Assembly (NCBI GenBank): GCA_020630695.1
Contig: JAHDIS010000022.1
Span: 1-51,910 of the forward strand
Length of the DNA stretch: 51,910 nucleotides
Reading direction: 5' to 3'
Source: Paracoccaceae bacterium
GTDB lineage: Bacteria; Pseudomonadota; Alphaproteobacteria; Rhodobacterales; Rhodobacteraceae
The notes beneath the pieces were generated by a model that saw only the letters and a program-made list of their open reading frames with translations, did not search any database and was not told where the DNA came from. Within the stretch, counting starts at the first letter, position 1. The number at the start of each line of letters is the position of its first letter. The position numbers and the translations under genes are program-made. Below are positions 34,806-42,978 of this stretch, in pieces.

Positions 34806-35201
34806 TTGGCGCGAAGACGAACCGAAATGCTCACAGACGTTGAGCTGGAACTCATGATTGCTCTCTGGAAAATCAAATCCGGGACAGTCAGGGATGTCAT
34901 GGCGGCTTTGTCGAACGACACGCAAAGAGCCTACACATCCATCGCGACAATGATGAAAATCCTAGAAGAAAAAGGCTATGCAAAATCGGAGCGACGGGAG
35001 CGGACGCTGTACTATGCCCCCGCGATGCAAAAGAGCGACTACGAGGGCCGCTCGTTGAAAAACTTGTCGAATTCATTGTTTGGAGGAACGCCAACCGCGC
35101 TCGTTGCGCGATTGGTGGATGACGGTGAACTGACAGACGAGATGATCCAAGAGATCAGGCAGATCATCGAAACGAGGATCAAGAAAGATGACAGCACATG
35201 A
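34806..35201 (+). CDS. BlaI/MecI/CopY-family repressor
   Basis: A 131-residue winged-helix repressor. The N-terminal DNA-binding domain (about 1-75) includes LTDVELELMIALWKIKSGTV and RAYTSIATMMKILEEKGY; the C-terminal part is a dimerisation region (LVARLVDDGELTDEMIQEIR). TTG 34806 lies eight bases after AGAGGA and fits the family's length; ATG 34827 is a shorter alternative. It overlaps the M56 peptidase gene by 14 bp. In classic systems an antibiotic-sensing M56 peptidase leads to cleavage of BlaI; here no beta-lactamase is adjacent, so the controlled genes are unknown. Confidence 0.88.
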   Translation: MARRRTEMLTDVELELMIALWKIKSGTVRDVMAALSNDTQRAYTSIATMMKILEEKGYAKSERRERTLYYAPAMQKSDYEGRSLKNLSNSLFGGTPTALVARLVDDGELTDEMIQEIRQIIETRIKKDDST

Positions 35202-36300
35202 CATCGTAGGGGGGGTGGTCTGGGGCCAGATAATGGTCCTGATGGCCGCGTTGGTTTTTGCTGTATTTGAACTGTGTTACGCACTGACGGGTGCGCGACG
35301 ATACTTTCAGACCCGACGTCGCGTCGGCCAGTCCGTGTGCGCAAGCGTGCTGCTGCTGCCTTTGGTCATGCCTGTTGTCATGGCGACCCCCTATGCCGAG
35401 ACGATGAACGCAACGGATGCGGTCGTGTCTCAGTACCTTAAGGGAAACATTTCGATTTCAGCAATGGAGATGAACCGGATCGTTGAGTTCCGGTCCAGCT
35501 GGGCCTCTGACATTGCATCGGGCGCCAGCATCATGGGCCAAGCGATCCTGATTGCGTTTTTGATGGCCGCGGCTGGACGCGCTGTCTATCTGCTCGTCAA
35601 TTTTCTGCGCATTCGGCGGTCGCTGAAAGGCGGGCGGGTCATTCGCTCGACCAAGGGACTCTCGGTTGTGGTGTCACGCGACATCAGCGTTCCGTTTTCC
35701 ACGCGCGGTCTGTTCCGGCACTATGTTGTGTTGCCTCAGGCCATGATGGCCGATCGGTCTGCGATCTCAATGGCGCTTGGGCATGAACTGCAGCACATCC
35801 GTCAAGGTGACGTAACTGCCGAAGTGTTGATTGCGCTGGCATCGCCTCTTTACGTGCTGAATCCGGGCTATTGGTACCTGTCCAGCCGCATTCGCAAATT
35901 GGGCGAGCTTGCGTGTGACCGGGCTTATCTTGCGCGGAATTTGCAGGACGCTCACAGCTATTCGCTTCGACTGCTGAATACTGCGCGCTTCGCGGCAAAG
36001 GCAAAACGGCAACCTTCGGCTTTTGGCGTTGCGCTAACAGGCCGGTCGCTGCCGTGGCGTGGCCGCAGGTCGATGTTGAAGTCGCGCATTCTTGAGATCG
36101 CCAAGGACGTCGATCAGCCGCTGGAAGAAACGCGTTGGGTTGGGTTCGCGCTGTCGGTTGCGCTGAGCATCGCGATTGTTGGGGCCGCTACGTCACTGTC
36201 CAAGCCCGGTGATTGGAGCCACGAGCGGATCATGCTGTCGACCGTGGTCAATCTGGAGCGGATCGATCAGCTGAATTCTCTTGCACAACGCAGCTGGTAA
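35188..36300 (+). CDS. M56-family membrane metallopeptidase (BlaR1-like, without sensor domain)
   Basis: A 370-residue membrane protein. Hydrophobic helices lie near residues 8-33, 48-67 and 115-138, followed by a cytoplasmic M56 domain with the zinc motif HELQH (His199, Glu200, His203) and the downstream GELACD, in which Glu240 would be the third ligand. A final helix lies near 325-345. The C-terminus stops soon after (about 25 residues), so there is no penicillin-binding sensor domain as in BlaR1. It probably cleaves, or triggers cleavage of, the neighbouring BlaI-like repressor in response to an unknown envelope signal. Confidence 0.87.
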   Translation: MTAHDIVGGVVWGQIMVLMAALVFAVFELCYALTGARRYFQTRRRVGQSVCASVLLLPLVMPVVMATPYAETMNATDAVVSQYLKGNISISAMEMNRIVEFRSSWASDIASGASIMGQAILIAFLMAAAGRAVYLLVNFLRIRRSLKGGRVIRSTKGLSVVVSRDISVPFSTRGLFRHYVVLPQAMMADRSAISMALGHELQHIRQGDVTAEVLIALASPLYVLNPGYWYLSSRIRKLGELACDRAYLARNLQDAHSYSLRLLNTARFAAKAKRQPSAFGVALTGRSLPWRGRRSMLKSRILEIAKDVDQPLEETRWVGFALSVALSIAIVGAATSLSKPGDWSHERIMLSTVVNLERIDQLNSLAQRSW

Positions 36301-36315
36301 GCTTTGACCGCGGCG

Positions 36316-36681
36316 ATGAAGCCGATCTCATTCATCGCGACCGACGCGCCCGCTGCGACAAAGAGCTTCTACAAGGATATTCTTGGCCTCGAATTGGTTG
36401 CTGAAAACCAGTTTGCCTTGGTGTTTTTGGATGCCGAACACATGTTGCGTATCCAGATCGTGCCTTCGCTGAAAGGTGCGGAGCATACCGTTTATGGATG
36501 GCAAGTTGAGGACATCGACAAGACGGTCGAGGACTTGGCCGCAAAAGGGGTCATGTTTGAGACGTTCGCCCATCTCGTTCAAAACGAAGTGGGCGTTTGG
36601 CAGACACCGGATGGCAGTCAGGTCGCGTGGTTTCGGGATCCGGCGGGCAATGTTCTATCCGTGACACAATTTGCCGATTGA
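36316..36681 (+). CDS. VOC (glyoxalase/bleomycin resistance fold) family protein
   Basis: A protein of about 121 residues with the beta-alpha-beta-beta-beta VOC layout: PISFIATDAPAATKSFYKDI at the N-terminus and the closing TPDGSQVAWFRDPAGNVLS motif. VOC proteins include metal-dependent lyases and dioxygenases and drug-binding proteins; no specific member is recognised. ATG 36316 is chosen; TTG 36304 is in frame and also possible, since neither has a clear ribosome binding site. It begins 15 bp after the M56 gene, so it may be co-transcribed with the BlaI/M56 pair and be its output, and it converges with the glycerol-type operon. Confidence 0.8.
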   Translation: MKPISFIATDAPAATKSFYKDILGLELVAENQFALVFLDAEHMLRIQIVPSLKGAEHTVYGWQVEDIDKTVEDLAAKGVMFETFAHLVQNEVGVWQTPDGSQVAWFRDPAGNVLSVTQFAD

Positions 36682-36725
36682 CCCCTAAAGGGCAACGTCA
36701 CAGCAGCGACATTGCCGAGCAGGCT

Positions 36726-37004
36726 TTACACCTTCCAGAAACACAGGATGCCCCAGCCAATCGCAATGGCGAGCGGTGACCAAAGCGGCATGCCGACCAA
36801 TCCGAGCCAGGCAAGAAAGATAAACGCGGTTCCGAGACATGTCAGAAACAGTCTGTCCCCTCGCGTGGTTGTCAGACCCAGTATGCCTTTTCGCTCAGCA
36901 CCGCCCGGGTACTTGATTTCAAGAACGGTGAGAACTGCCATGGCCGAGAAGAGGCCCACGAAGATCAGCGCTGTCGGCAGCGTCCATGCCATCCAACTCA
37001 ACAT
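36726..37004 (-). CDS. glpU: DUF2160 small membrane protein (GlpU-like)
   Basis: A 92-residue protein with about three hydrophobic helices (WTLPTALIFVGLFSAMAVLT, then LFLTCLGTAFIFLAWLGLVG, then LAIAIGWGILCFW). DUF2160 proteins occur with the rhizobial glycerol ABC importer GlpSTPQUV. Here it is the last gene of the same set, starting one base after the GlpQ stop with GGAGAG upstream. It may be an accessory membrane subunit; its molecular role is unknown. The longer frame to 37052 only reads into glpQ. Confidence 0.8.
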   Translation of the reverse strand: MLSWMAWTLPTALIFVGLFSAMAVLTVLEIKYPGGAERKGILGLTTTRGDRLFLTCLGTAFIFLAWLGLVGMPLWSPLAIAIGWGILCFWKV

Positions 37005-37005
37005 A

Positions 37006-37803
37006 TCAAACTCTCCCCATCGCAAAGCCCTTGGCGATGTAATTTCTAACAAAGTAGATCACGATCGCGCCGGGAATGATTGTCAGTGTTCCAGCTGCAG
37101 CGAGGAGCCCCAGCTCATAGCCTGCTGACGATGCGGTCTTGGTCATCGTTGCGGCAATCGGTTTTGCCTCAACGGCCGTCAGGGTCTTGGCCAAAAGCAG
37201 TTCCACCCAGGAAAACATGAAGCAGAAGAACGCGGCAACGCCTACACCGGCCTTGATCGTCGGAATGAAGATCGAGACGAAGAAGCGCGGGAAGGAATAG
37301 CCGTCCACATAGGCCGTTTCATCCAGTTCCTTGGGCACGCCGCCCATAAAGCCTTCGAGGATCCAGACAGCGAGCGGAATGTTGAACAGGCAATGCGCGA
37401 GAGCGACGGCAAGATGTGTGTCAAAAATCCCAACCGCAGAATAGAGCTGAAAGAAGGGCAGGGCAAAGACCGCGGCAGGCGCCATGCGGTTCGTCAAAAG
37501 CCAAAAGAACAGCTGTTTGTCACCAAGGAACCGATAGCGGCTGAATGCATAGGCAGCGGGCAGTGCAACAGCGACTGAGATAACGGTGTTCAGGGACACG
37601 TAGATGATCGAGTTGATGTAGCCCCAGTACCACGTCGGATCCGTAAAGATCGTCTTGTAGGCATCTAGGGTGAAGGTCTGCGGGAATAGTGAAAAGCCCG
37701 CGAGGATTTCATTGGTGGTTTTGAAGCTCATCGCGACCAGCCAGTAGATCGGCAGCATCAGGAAGAGGATATAGACCAGCGGTACTATGAATCGGAGTTT
37801 CAT
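37006..37803 (-). CDS. glpQ: Glycerol-type ABC transporter permease (GlpQ-like)
   Basis: A 265-residue MalG-type permease with about six transmembrane helices. The cytoplasmic EAA loop region reads ELDETAYVDGYSFPRFFVSI. It pairs with the next upstream permease to form the channel of a carbohydrate/polyol importer. The set of SBP, two ATPases, two permeases and DUF2160 matches the rhizobial glycerol transporter in content, so glycerol is the predicted substrate. It starts 11 bp after the first permease stop. Confidence 0.85.
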   Translation of the reverse strand: MKLRFIVPLVYILFLMLPIYWLVAMSFKTTNEILAGFSLFPQTFTLDAYKTIFTDPTWYWGYINSIIYVSLNTVISVAVALPAAYAFSRYRFLGDKQLFFWLLTNRMAPAAVFALPFFQLYSAVGIFDTHLAVALAHCLFNIPLAVWILEGFMGGVPKELDETAYVDGYSFPRFFVSIFIPTIKAGVGVAAFFCFMFSWVELLLAKTLTAVEAKPIAATMTKTASSAGYELGLLAAAGTLTIIPGAIVIYFVRNYIAKGFAMGRV

Positions 37804-37814
37804 CGGTCTTTCCG

Positions 37815-38678
37815 TTAGTTGAGATCATCTTTGGTCATCAGCGTGTAGAACAGCCAAGACACGAAGAGCGTGATTGCGAAATAGATCAGGGACATCGCCG
37901 CTGCAGGACCAAGATCAAACTGACCCAGAGCGATTTTGACCAGATCGATCGACAAGAGCGTGGTTGAGTTGCCAGGTCCGCCGCCAGTCAGCACGAAAGG
38001 TTCGGTATAGATGTTAAAGCTGTCCATGAACCGCAGAAGGATTGCGATGGTCAGGACGTTCTTCATCTTTGGCAACTGGATGTAGCGAAAGACGCTCCAA
38101 TTGCTGGCGCCGTCGATTTTGGCTGCCTGATAGTAGGCGTCCGGAATGGAAACCAGTCCGGCGTAGGACAGCAAAACAACCAATGACGTCCAGTGCCAGA
38201 CATCCATAGTGATGATGGTCACCCATGCAGCCAGTGGGTTCTGGGTCATGTCGTAGTCGATGCCGAGCGTGTGGTTCACAAAGTACCCAAGCAGGCCAAT
38301 GTCAGGCAGGGCAAAGATGTTCCACATCGCGCCAACGACGTTCCAGGGGATCAACATCGGCAGTGCCATAAGAACCAGACAGACCGGGACCCACGGCCCG
38401 CTTCGGGGCATAGAAAGAGCAATCGCTATGCCCAAAGGCACTTCGATGGCGAGGATCAGGCCCGTGAACAGAAACTGGCGTCCCAGCGCCGCGTGAAAGC
38501 GTTCCGAGCGCAGGATCTGTTCGAACCATGTCAGGCCTTCCCAAAAGAACTGATTGTTCCCAAAGGTTTCCTGCACCGAATAGTTCACAACCGTCATCAT
38601 CGGGATCAGCGCGTTGAACGCAACAAGGATGAGAACCGGAAGCACAAAGAACCATGCTTTTTGATTTTCAGTCTTCAT
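37815..38678 (-). CDS. glpP: Glycerol-type ABC transporter permease (GlpP-like)
   Basis: A 287-residue MalF-type permease. The N-terminus is a single helix (WFFVLPVLILVAFNALIPMM), and the EAA loop is near SIPDAYYQAAKIDGASNWSV. It overlaps the GlpT-like ATPase gene by 4 bp, so it is translationally coupled. The function as one half of the membrane channel is from family and context; glycerol specificity is inferred from operon content. Confidence 0.85.
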   Translation of the reverse strand: MKTENQKAWFFVLPVLILVAFNALIPMMTVVNYSVQETFGNNQFFWEGLTWFEQILRSERFHAALGRQFLFTGLILAIEVPLGIAIALSMPRSGPWVPVCLVLMALPMLIPWNVVGAMWNIFALPDIGLLGYFVNHTLGIDYDMTQNPLAAWVTIITMDVWHWTSLVVLLSYAGLVSIPDAYYQAAKIDGASNWSVFRYIQLPKMKNVLTIAILLRFMDSFNIYTEPFVLTGGGPGNSTTLLSIDLVKIALGQFDLGPAAAMSLIYFAITLFVSWLFYTLMTKDDLN

Positions 38679-39751
38679 GATGCCGCTCCTGTGGCGATCC
38701 AGCCGTTTGCGTAAACGCGCGTTTGCGCGGGCTTAAACTGAAGATGTACGGTTTCACCCTGCAAGGGGGCTGGCCCGTTCATGATGGCAGCGATCTTGTG
38801 ATCTCCCGCCATGGCTTCGACGACCAGATGTCGGCCCACGTCCGCGACTTTGCGAACCTGAGCCGCGATGCCCGTGTCCCCCAGCGAGACAAATTCCGGC
38901 CTAATGCCAATTTCAATCCGGCCCGAAGCCGCGGAATCGACCGCGCCTTCCAGTGTGACGTTTTGGCCTTGGAAAAACGCGCCGCCTTCGCGGAGTTCGG
39001 CTGGCAGTACGTTCATGCCCGGTGATCCAATGAAGTGGCCAACAAAGGTGTGTGCCGGACGTTCAAACAATTCTACCGGGGTTCCGATCTGAACAACTTC
39101 GCCATCCTGCATGACCACGACCTGATCGGCAAAGGTCAGGGCTTCGGTCTGGTCGTGGGTGACGTAGATCATTGTCGCTTTGACCCGCTGATGAAGTTCT
39201 TTGAGCTTTGAGCGCAGTTTCCATTTCAAATGCGGGTCAATGACGGTCAGTGGTTCGTCAAACATGACCACATTGACGTCGTCGCGGACCAACCCACGAC
39301 CCATTGAGATTTTTTGCTTGTTGTCCGGTGACAATCCAGAAGCGCGCCGATCAAGCATATCCGTCACTTCGAGCATTTCTGCGATGGCCTGTACGCGGGT
39401 CGCAATCGTGTTTTCATCGACCCCGCGATTTCTAAGCGGGAATGAAAGGTTTTGGCGCACCGTCATCGTGTCGTAGATCACGGGAAACTGGAAAACCTGC
39501 GCGATGTTCCGTTGATCCGGTGAAAGATGGGTGACGTCCCGGCCATCGAATTTGACCTTGCCGATGGATGGAACCAGCAATCCTGAAATGATGTTCAGCA
39601 AAGTGGACTTGCCACAGCCGGATGGGCCCAGCAGGGCGTAGGCCCCTCCGTCTTCCCAATCGACGTCGATTTCCTTTAGCGCATAGTCTTGTGGCCCTTT
39701 CGGGCTCGGCATGTAGCTATGCTTCATTTTTTCGAGTGTGATCTTAGCCAT
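38675..39751 (-). CDS. glpT: Glycerol-type ABC transporter ATPase (GlpT-like), degenerate signature
   Basis: A 358-residue MalK-type ATPase. It has Walker A GPSGCGKST (Lys48), Walker B VVMFDEPLTVID, and a C-terminal TOBE-like regulatory domain (about 240-358). The ABC signature is not LSGGQ but LSPDNKQKISMGRG, so the ATP site to which this signature contributes is probably weak. Such asymmetry is accepted in heterodimeric ATPases and is consistent with pairing to the normal GlpS-like subunit encoded just upstream. A 10-bp gap separates it from that gene, and it overlaps glpP by 4 bp. Confidence 0.87.
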   Translation of the reverse strand: MAKITLEKMKHSYMPSPKGPQDYALKEIDVDWEDGGAYALLGPSGCGKSTLLNIISGLLVPSIGKVKFDGRDVTHLSPDQRNIAQVFQFPVIYDTMTVRQNLSFPLRNRGVDENTIATRVQAIAEMLEVTDMLDRRASGLSPDNKQKISMGRGLVRDDVNVVMFDEPLTVIDPHLKWKLRSKLKELHQRVKATMIYVTHDQTEALTFADQVVVMQDGEVVQIGTPVELFERPAHTFVGHFIGSPGMNVLPAELREGGAFFQGQNVTLEGAVDSAASGRIEIGIRPEFVSLGDTGIAAQVRKVADVGRHLVVEAMAGDHKIAAIMNGPAPLQGETVHLQFKPAQTRVYANGWIATGAAS

Positions 39752-39761
39752 CTAGCCCACC

Positions 39762-40823
39762 TCAGGCGACGCGGGTGCCGTCCGGTGCAAAAAACAAGCA
39801 CGCGTCGGCATCCATATAAAAAGTGTGGGTTTCCCCGATTTCGTAGGGGTGGGTTCCGTGTGACAGAGACACCCAGCCCAGCCCGTTCATGTCGAAATGC
39901 GCCGAGCTTTCGGAACCGCTCAACTCTGTTACGCCAATTTTCCCGGACAGTGGCACCGTGGCACGTTCCGTCGGTGTAGGTAGAATGTGGTTGGGACGGA
40001 TCGCAACGATGTAGTCCCCGTCCTGCAAGCCTGCGGCATCGCCGGACACGTTCCAGCGAACATCGCCCATCGTCAGCATGTCGCCCGTCTTTTGAACTGC
40101 GGCGTGATTGATGGGAGGGTCTGAAAATACCATGGCAGCCGTCAGTGTTTCCGGCGCGCGATAGATTTCAGCGGTCGGACCGTACTGGGCCACGCTGCCA
40201 TCCATCATCAGGGCTGTTTTCCCACCCAATAACAGGGCTTCTTCCGGTTCGGATGTGGCATAAACCACTACTGCGCCGCGTCCTGCGAACAGTTCTGGTA
40301 GCAGCTCGCGCAACTCTTCGCGCAGTTTGTAATCCAGATTGGCCAGCGGTTCGTCCAGGAACACGGCCTGGCTGTCTTTTGCAATTGCACGCGCCAGTGC
40401 GCAGCGTTGTTGCTGTCCGCCCGACAATTCATGCGGTCGCCTTTTCAACATTGGCGACAGCTGCAGAATGTCCGCGGCTTCCTGAACGCGGGCTTCGATT
40501 TCTGATTTGGCCATACCCGCAACACGCAAAGGAGATGCGATGTTTTCAAAGACGGTCATGTGCGGATAATTGACGAAAAACTGGTGAACGAGACTGATCC
40601 GCCGTTTCTGAGTGCTCAGGCTGGTGACATCAACGCCATCCATCTCGACCGTCCCGCTGGCGATTGGATCCAATCCAGCCATCATTTTGATCAATGAGGT
40701 TTTGCCTGCGCCGGTCTCGCCCAGCAGAACGTTGAATTGCCCGGTTTCCAAGGTCAGACTGGTTGGCTTGATATGGGTCTCGCCCTGAACCACCTTGGTT
40801 ATGTCTTTTAAAACGAGTGCCAT
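39762..40823 (-). CDS. glpS: Glycerol-type ABC transporter ATPase (GlpS-like)
   Basis: A 353-residue MalK-type ATPase with Walker A GETGAGKTS (Lys41), canonical signature ELSGGQQQRCALARA and Walker B AVFLDEPLANLD, followed by a TOBE-like domain. It forms the ATPase heterodimer with the GlpT-like subunit encoded downstream. It lies 100 bp after the binding-protein gene, with a strong hairpin between. Glycerol uptake is inferred from the whole gene set. Confidence 0.87.
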   Translation of the reverse strand: MALVLKDITKVVQGETHIKPTSLTLETGQFNVLLGETGAGKTSLIKMMAGLDPIASGTVEMDGVDVTSLSTQKRRISLVHQFFVNYPHMTVFENIASPLRVAGMAKSEIEARVQEAADILQLSPMLKRRPHELSGGQQQRCALARAIAKDSQAVFLDEPLANLDYKLREELRELLPELFAGRGAVVVYATSEPEEALLLGGKTALMMDGSVAQYGPTAEIYRAPETLTAAMVFSDPPINHAAVQKTGDMLTMGDVRWNVSGDAAGLQDGDYIVAIRPNHILPTPTERATVPLSGKIGVTELSGSESSAHFDMNGLGWVSLSHGTHPYEIGETHTFYMDADACLFFAPDGTRVA

Positions 40824-40864
40824 ACTCAGCTTTCTTTCGTATCGCGAGGGTGTGGGGCGCGGAT

Positions 40865-40892
40865 GGCCGGGGCCCTTATCTGGGCCCCAGCC
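40865..40892 (-). other. Intercistronic 11-bp hairpin after the binding-protein gene
   Basis: On the plus strand GGCCGGGGCCC (40865-40875) pairs with GGGCCCCAGCC (40882-40892) around a six-base loop; on the transcript the stem has one G-U pair. No U-run follows on the minus strand. The position after the SBP gene suggests message stabilisation or partial termination, favouring binding protein over membrane subunits. Confidence 0.7.
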
Positions 40893-40923
40893 TTTTGGTT
40901 GGTTCTAAGAAACGTTTGGACGC

Positions 40924-42660
40924 TTAGTTTGCGCTCCAGCGGGCAACCAGATCGTCGTAGTTGACGGTCTCACCCACGGGCTTCTCGTTATCCAGAGGTG
41001 GCTTGGCACCGCCATTTGCGTACCAGTACTCTGCATCACGCTCTTCGTTCAGGCGTGGGCCGCAGCCGCCATAGACATTCTGGGCTTCGTCTGCGCGCTG
41101 CATACGGGCCATTGTGATGTCCATTTCCTCGGCAAGACGATCCATCGCTTCTTGCGGGGTGAAGGCACCAGAGTTCACGTCACCAATCTGCTGCCACCAG
41201 ATCTGCGCCAGCTTTGGATAGTCAGGCACGTTGATGCCGGTTGGCGACCAGCGCACGCGGTCAGGCGAACGATAGAACTCGACCAGGCCGCCCAGTTTGG
41301 ACGCGCGTTCGGTAAAGCTCTCGTGGTTGACAGAACTGTCCCGAATAAAGGTCAAACCAACATGTGATTTCTTCACGTCCACGGTCTTGGATGTCACGAA
41401 CTGAGCATAGAGCCATGCAGCCTGTGCGCGATCGGACGGTGTCGATTTCAGGAATGTCCACGAACCCACGTCCTGATAGCCGACTTTCTGGCCATCTTCC
41501 CAGTAGGGACCATGCGGGCTTGGGGCCATACGCCAGAGTGGCACGCCCTCGTCGTCAACGGTGTTGTTGCCTTCAGCTTTTGGCTTCACCATGTCAGCCG
41601 TGAAGGCCGTGTACCAGAAAATCTGCTGGGCAACGTTGCCTTGCGACAGGGCAGGCAGGGACTGGTAGAAGTCGAATGACGCAGCGCCCGGAGGGGCATA
41701 TTTGCGCAGCCATTCATCCCATTTGCGGATCGCGTAAACCGCCGCAGGACCGTTCGCTGCACCGCCGCGCGACACGCTTGCGCCGGCAGGGTTGCACGAT
41801 CCGGCTTCCATGCGGATGCCCCATTCGTCAATTGGAATGCCGTTTGGCTCACCTTTCGATCCAGCGCCAGCCATTGACAGCCACGCGTCGGTCATGCGCC
41901 AGCCAAGGTCAGGCGCGCGCTTGCCATAGTCCATGTGGCCGTAGATTGCGACGCCGTCGATTTCCTTGACGTCTTCGCTGAAGAACTCGGCGATGTCTTC
42001 ATAGGCGGACCAGTTGACCGGAACACCCAGATCGTAGCCGTACTTGGCTTTGAAGGCTTCTTGCAGATCTTCACGGTCAAACCAGTCTTTGCGGAACCAG
42101 TAGAGGTTCGCGAACTGCTGGTCTGGCAACTGGTAAAGATCGCCATCCGGACCGGTGGTGAACTGGGTTCCCATGAAGTCGTCCAGATCCAGCGTCGGCG
42201 ATGTTGTCGCCGACCATTCGCCGGCCATCATGTCCGTCAGGTTGTAGGCCAGTTGCAGGCGGGAGTGCGTGCCAATCAGATCCGAGTCGTTCACGTAACC
42301 ATCATACAGGTTCCGCTGGGTTTGCATCTGTGTCTGGACGGCTTGAACGACTTCGCCTTCGCCCAGAATCTGGTGGTTAACCTTGATGCCTGTGATCTCT
42401 TCGAATGCCTTGGTCAGAACCTCGGCTTCGTAGCCATGTGTCGGAATGCCTTCCGACAAAACGTTGATTTCCATGCCAGAGTAAGGCGCTGCGGCCTGAA
42501 TGAACCACTGCATCTCGGACAGTTGTTCGCTTTTGCTCAGCGTGGATGGTTGGAATTCGCTGTCGATCCAGCGTTGGGCAGCAGCTTCATCAGCATGCAA
42601 TTGTCCCGTTGCCGCAACCACGGCACACACCGCGACTGCGGAGAGCAGATACTTCCGCAT
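40924..42660 (-). CDS. glpV: Glycerol-type ABC transporter substrate-binding protein (GlpV-like)
   Basis: A 578-residue periplasmic binding protein with a Sec signal peptide (MRKYLLSAVAVCAVVAATGQ, cleavage near LHA-DE). The large type I SBP fold (INVLSEGIPTHGYEAEVLTK; VKAIDGVAIYGHMDY-type central segments) is longer than MalE and matches the GlpV size class. ATG 42660 has an excellent GGGAGGA upstream. It is the first gene of the minus-strand operon; in rhizobia glpV is last, so the order differs. No glpK, glpD or glpR is present, so glycerol phosphorylation and oxidation must be encoded elsewhere. Confidence 0.85.
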   Translation of the reverse strand: MRKYLLSAVAVCAVVAATGQLHADEAAAQRWIDSEFQPSTLSKSEQLSEMQWFIQAAAPYSGMEINVLSEGIPTHGYEAEVLTKAFEEITGIKVNHQILGEGEVVQAVQTQMQTQRNLYDGYVNDSDLIGTHSRLQLAYNLTDMMAGEWSATTSPTLDLDDFMGTQFTTGPDGDLYQLPDQQFANLYWFRKDWFDREDLQEAFKAKYGYDLGVPVNWSAYEDIAEFFSEDVKEIDGVAIYGHMDYGKRAPDLGWRMTDAWLSMAGAGSKGEPNGIPIDEWGIRMEAGSCNPAGASVSRGGAANGPAAVYAIRKWDEWLRKYAPPGAASFDFYQSLPALSQGNVAQQIFWYTAFTADMVKPKAEGNNTVDDEGVPLWRMAPSPHGPYWEDGQKVGYQDVGSWTFLKSTPSDRAQAAWLYAQFVTSKTVDVKKSHVGLTFIRDSSVNHESFTERASKLGGLVEFYRSPDRVRWSPTGINVPDYPKLAQIWWQQIGDVNSGAFTPQEAMDRLAEEMDITMARMQRADEAQNVYGGCGPRLNEERDAEYWYANGGAKPPLDNEKPVGETVNYDDLVARWSAN

Positions 42661-42678
42661 CTTGTCCTCCCGTTTTTG

Positions 42679-42709
42679 TTTAGATCCGGTCCTCCGCCGG
42701 ATCACTAAA
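42679..42709 (-). promoter_or_regulatory. Leader dyad upstream of the glycerol-type operon
   Basis: TTTAG-ATCCGG (42679-42689) pairs with CCGGAT-(CA)-CTAAA (42697-42709), giving a 6-bp plus 5-bp stem with a two-base bulge, 19 bp upstream of the ATG. It may be a regulator-binding dyad or a leader hairpin. Upstream on the minus strand TTGACG (complement of 42731-42736) could be a -35 box, preceded by a very AT-rich stretch (about 42737-42785). Confidence 0.5.
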
Positions 42710-42776
42710 CCTTGCAAAGGCGATGAGACACGTCAACTAAAAAATTAGTAGCAAATTAATGCATTGAAAAATATTA

Positions 42777-42974
42777 TTAAAATATGGGTTTGGGTTTTGC
42801 GTTGAGCAGGCGGTGGACCCGGACGCTTCGACTCATTGCCGTGAAGGTTTGCCATAAATGTGTTGAGTTGCAGAGAGAGATCGGCCGCCCATGTTCACGA
42901 ACATGACAGCCTTGGATCATCGTGTCAGTCACCAGATCCCCAACCGTCTCACCCCGTAGGACCAGATCGGTCAT
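42777..42974 (-). pseudogene. Short ORF, possible truncated amidohydrolase start
   Basis: A 65-residue ORF beginning MTDLVLRGETVGDLVTD, four bases after the permease stop with GGAGTGAG upstream, so it is positioned like a real operon gene. The first residues resemble N-termini of cytosine-deaminase/amidohydrolase proteins, but the rest shows no recognisable fold and the ORF ends near an AT-rich stretch. It may be the decayed stump of a catabolic enzyme that once followed the importer, or chance. The 318 bp between 42661 and 42978 otherwise hold only the glpV control region. Confidence 0.3.
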
Positions 42975-42978
42975 AGGC

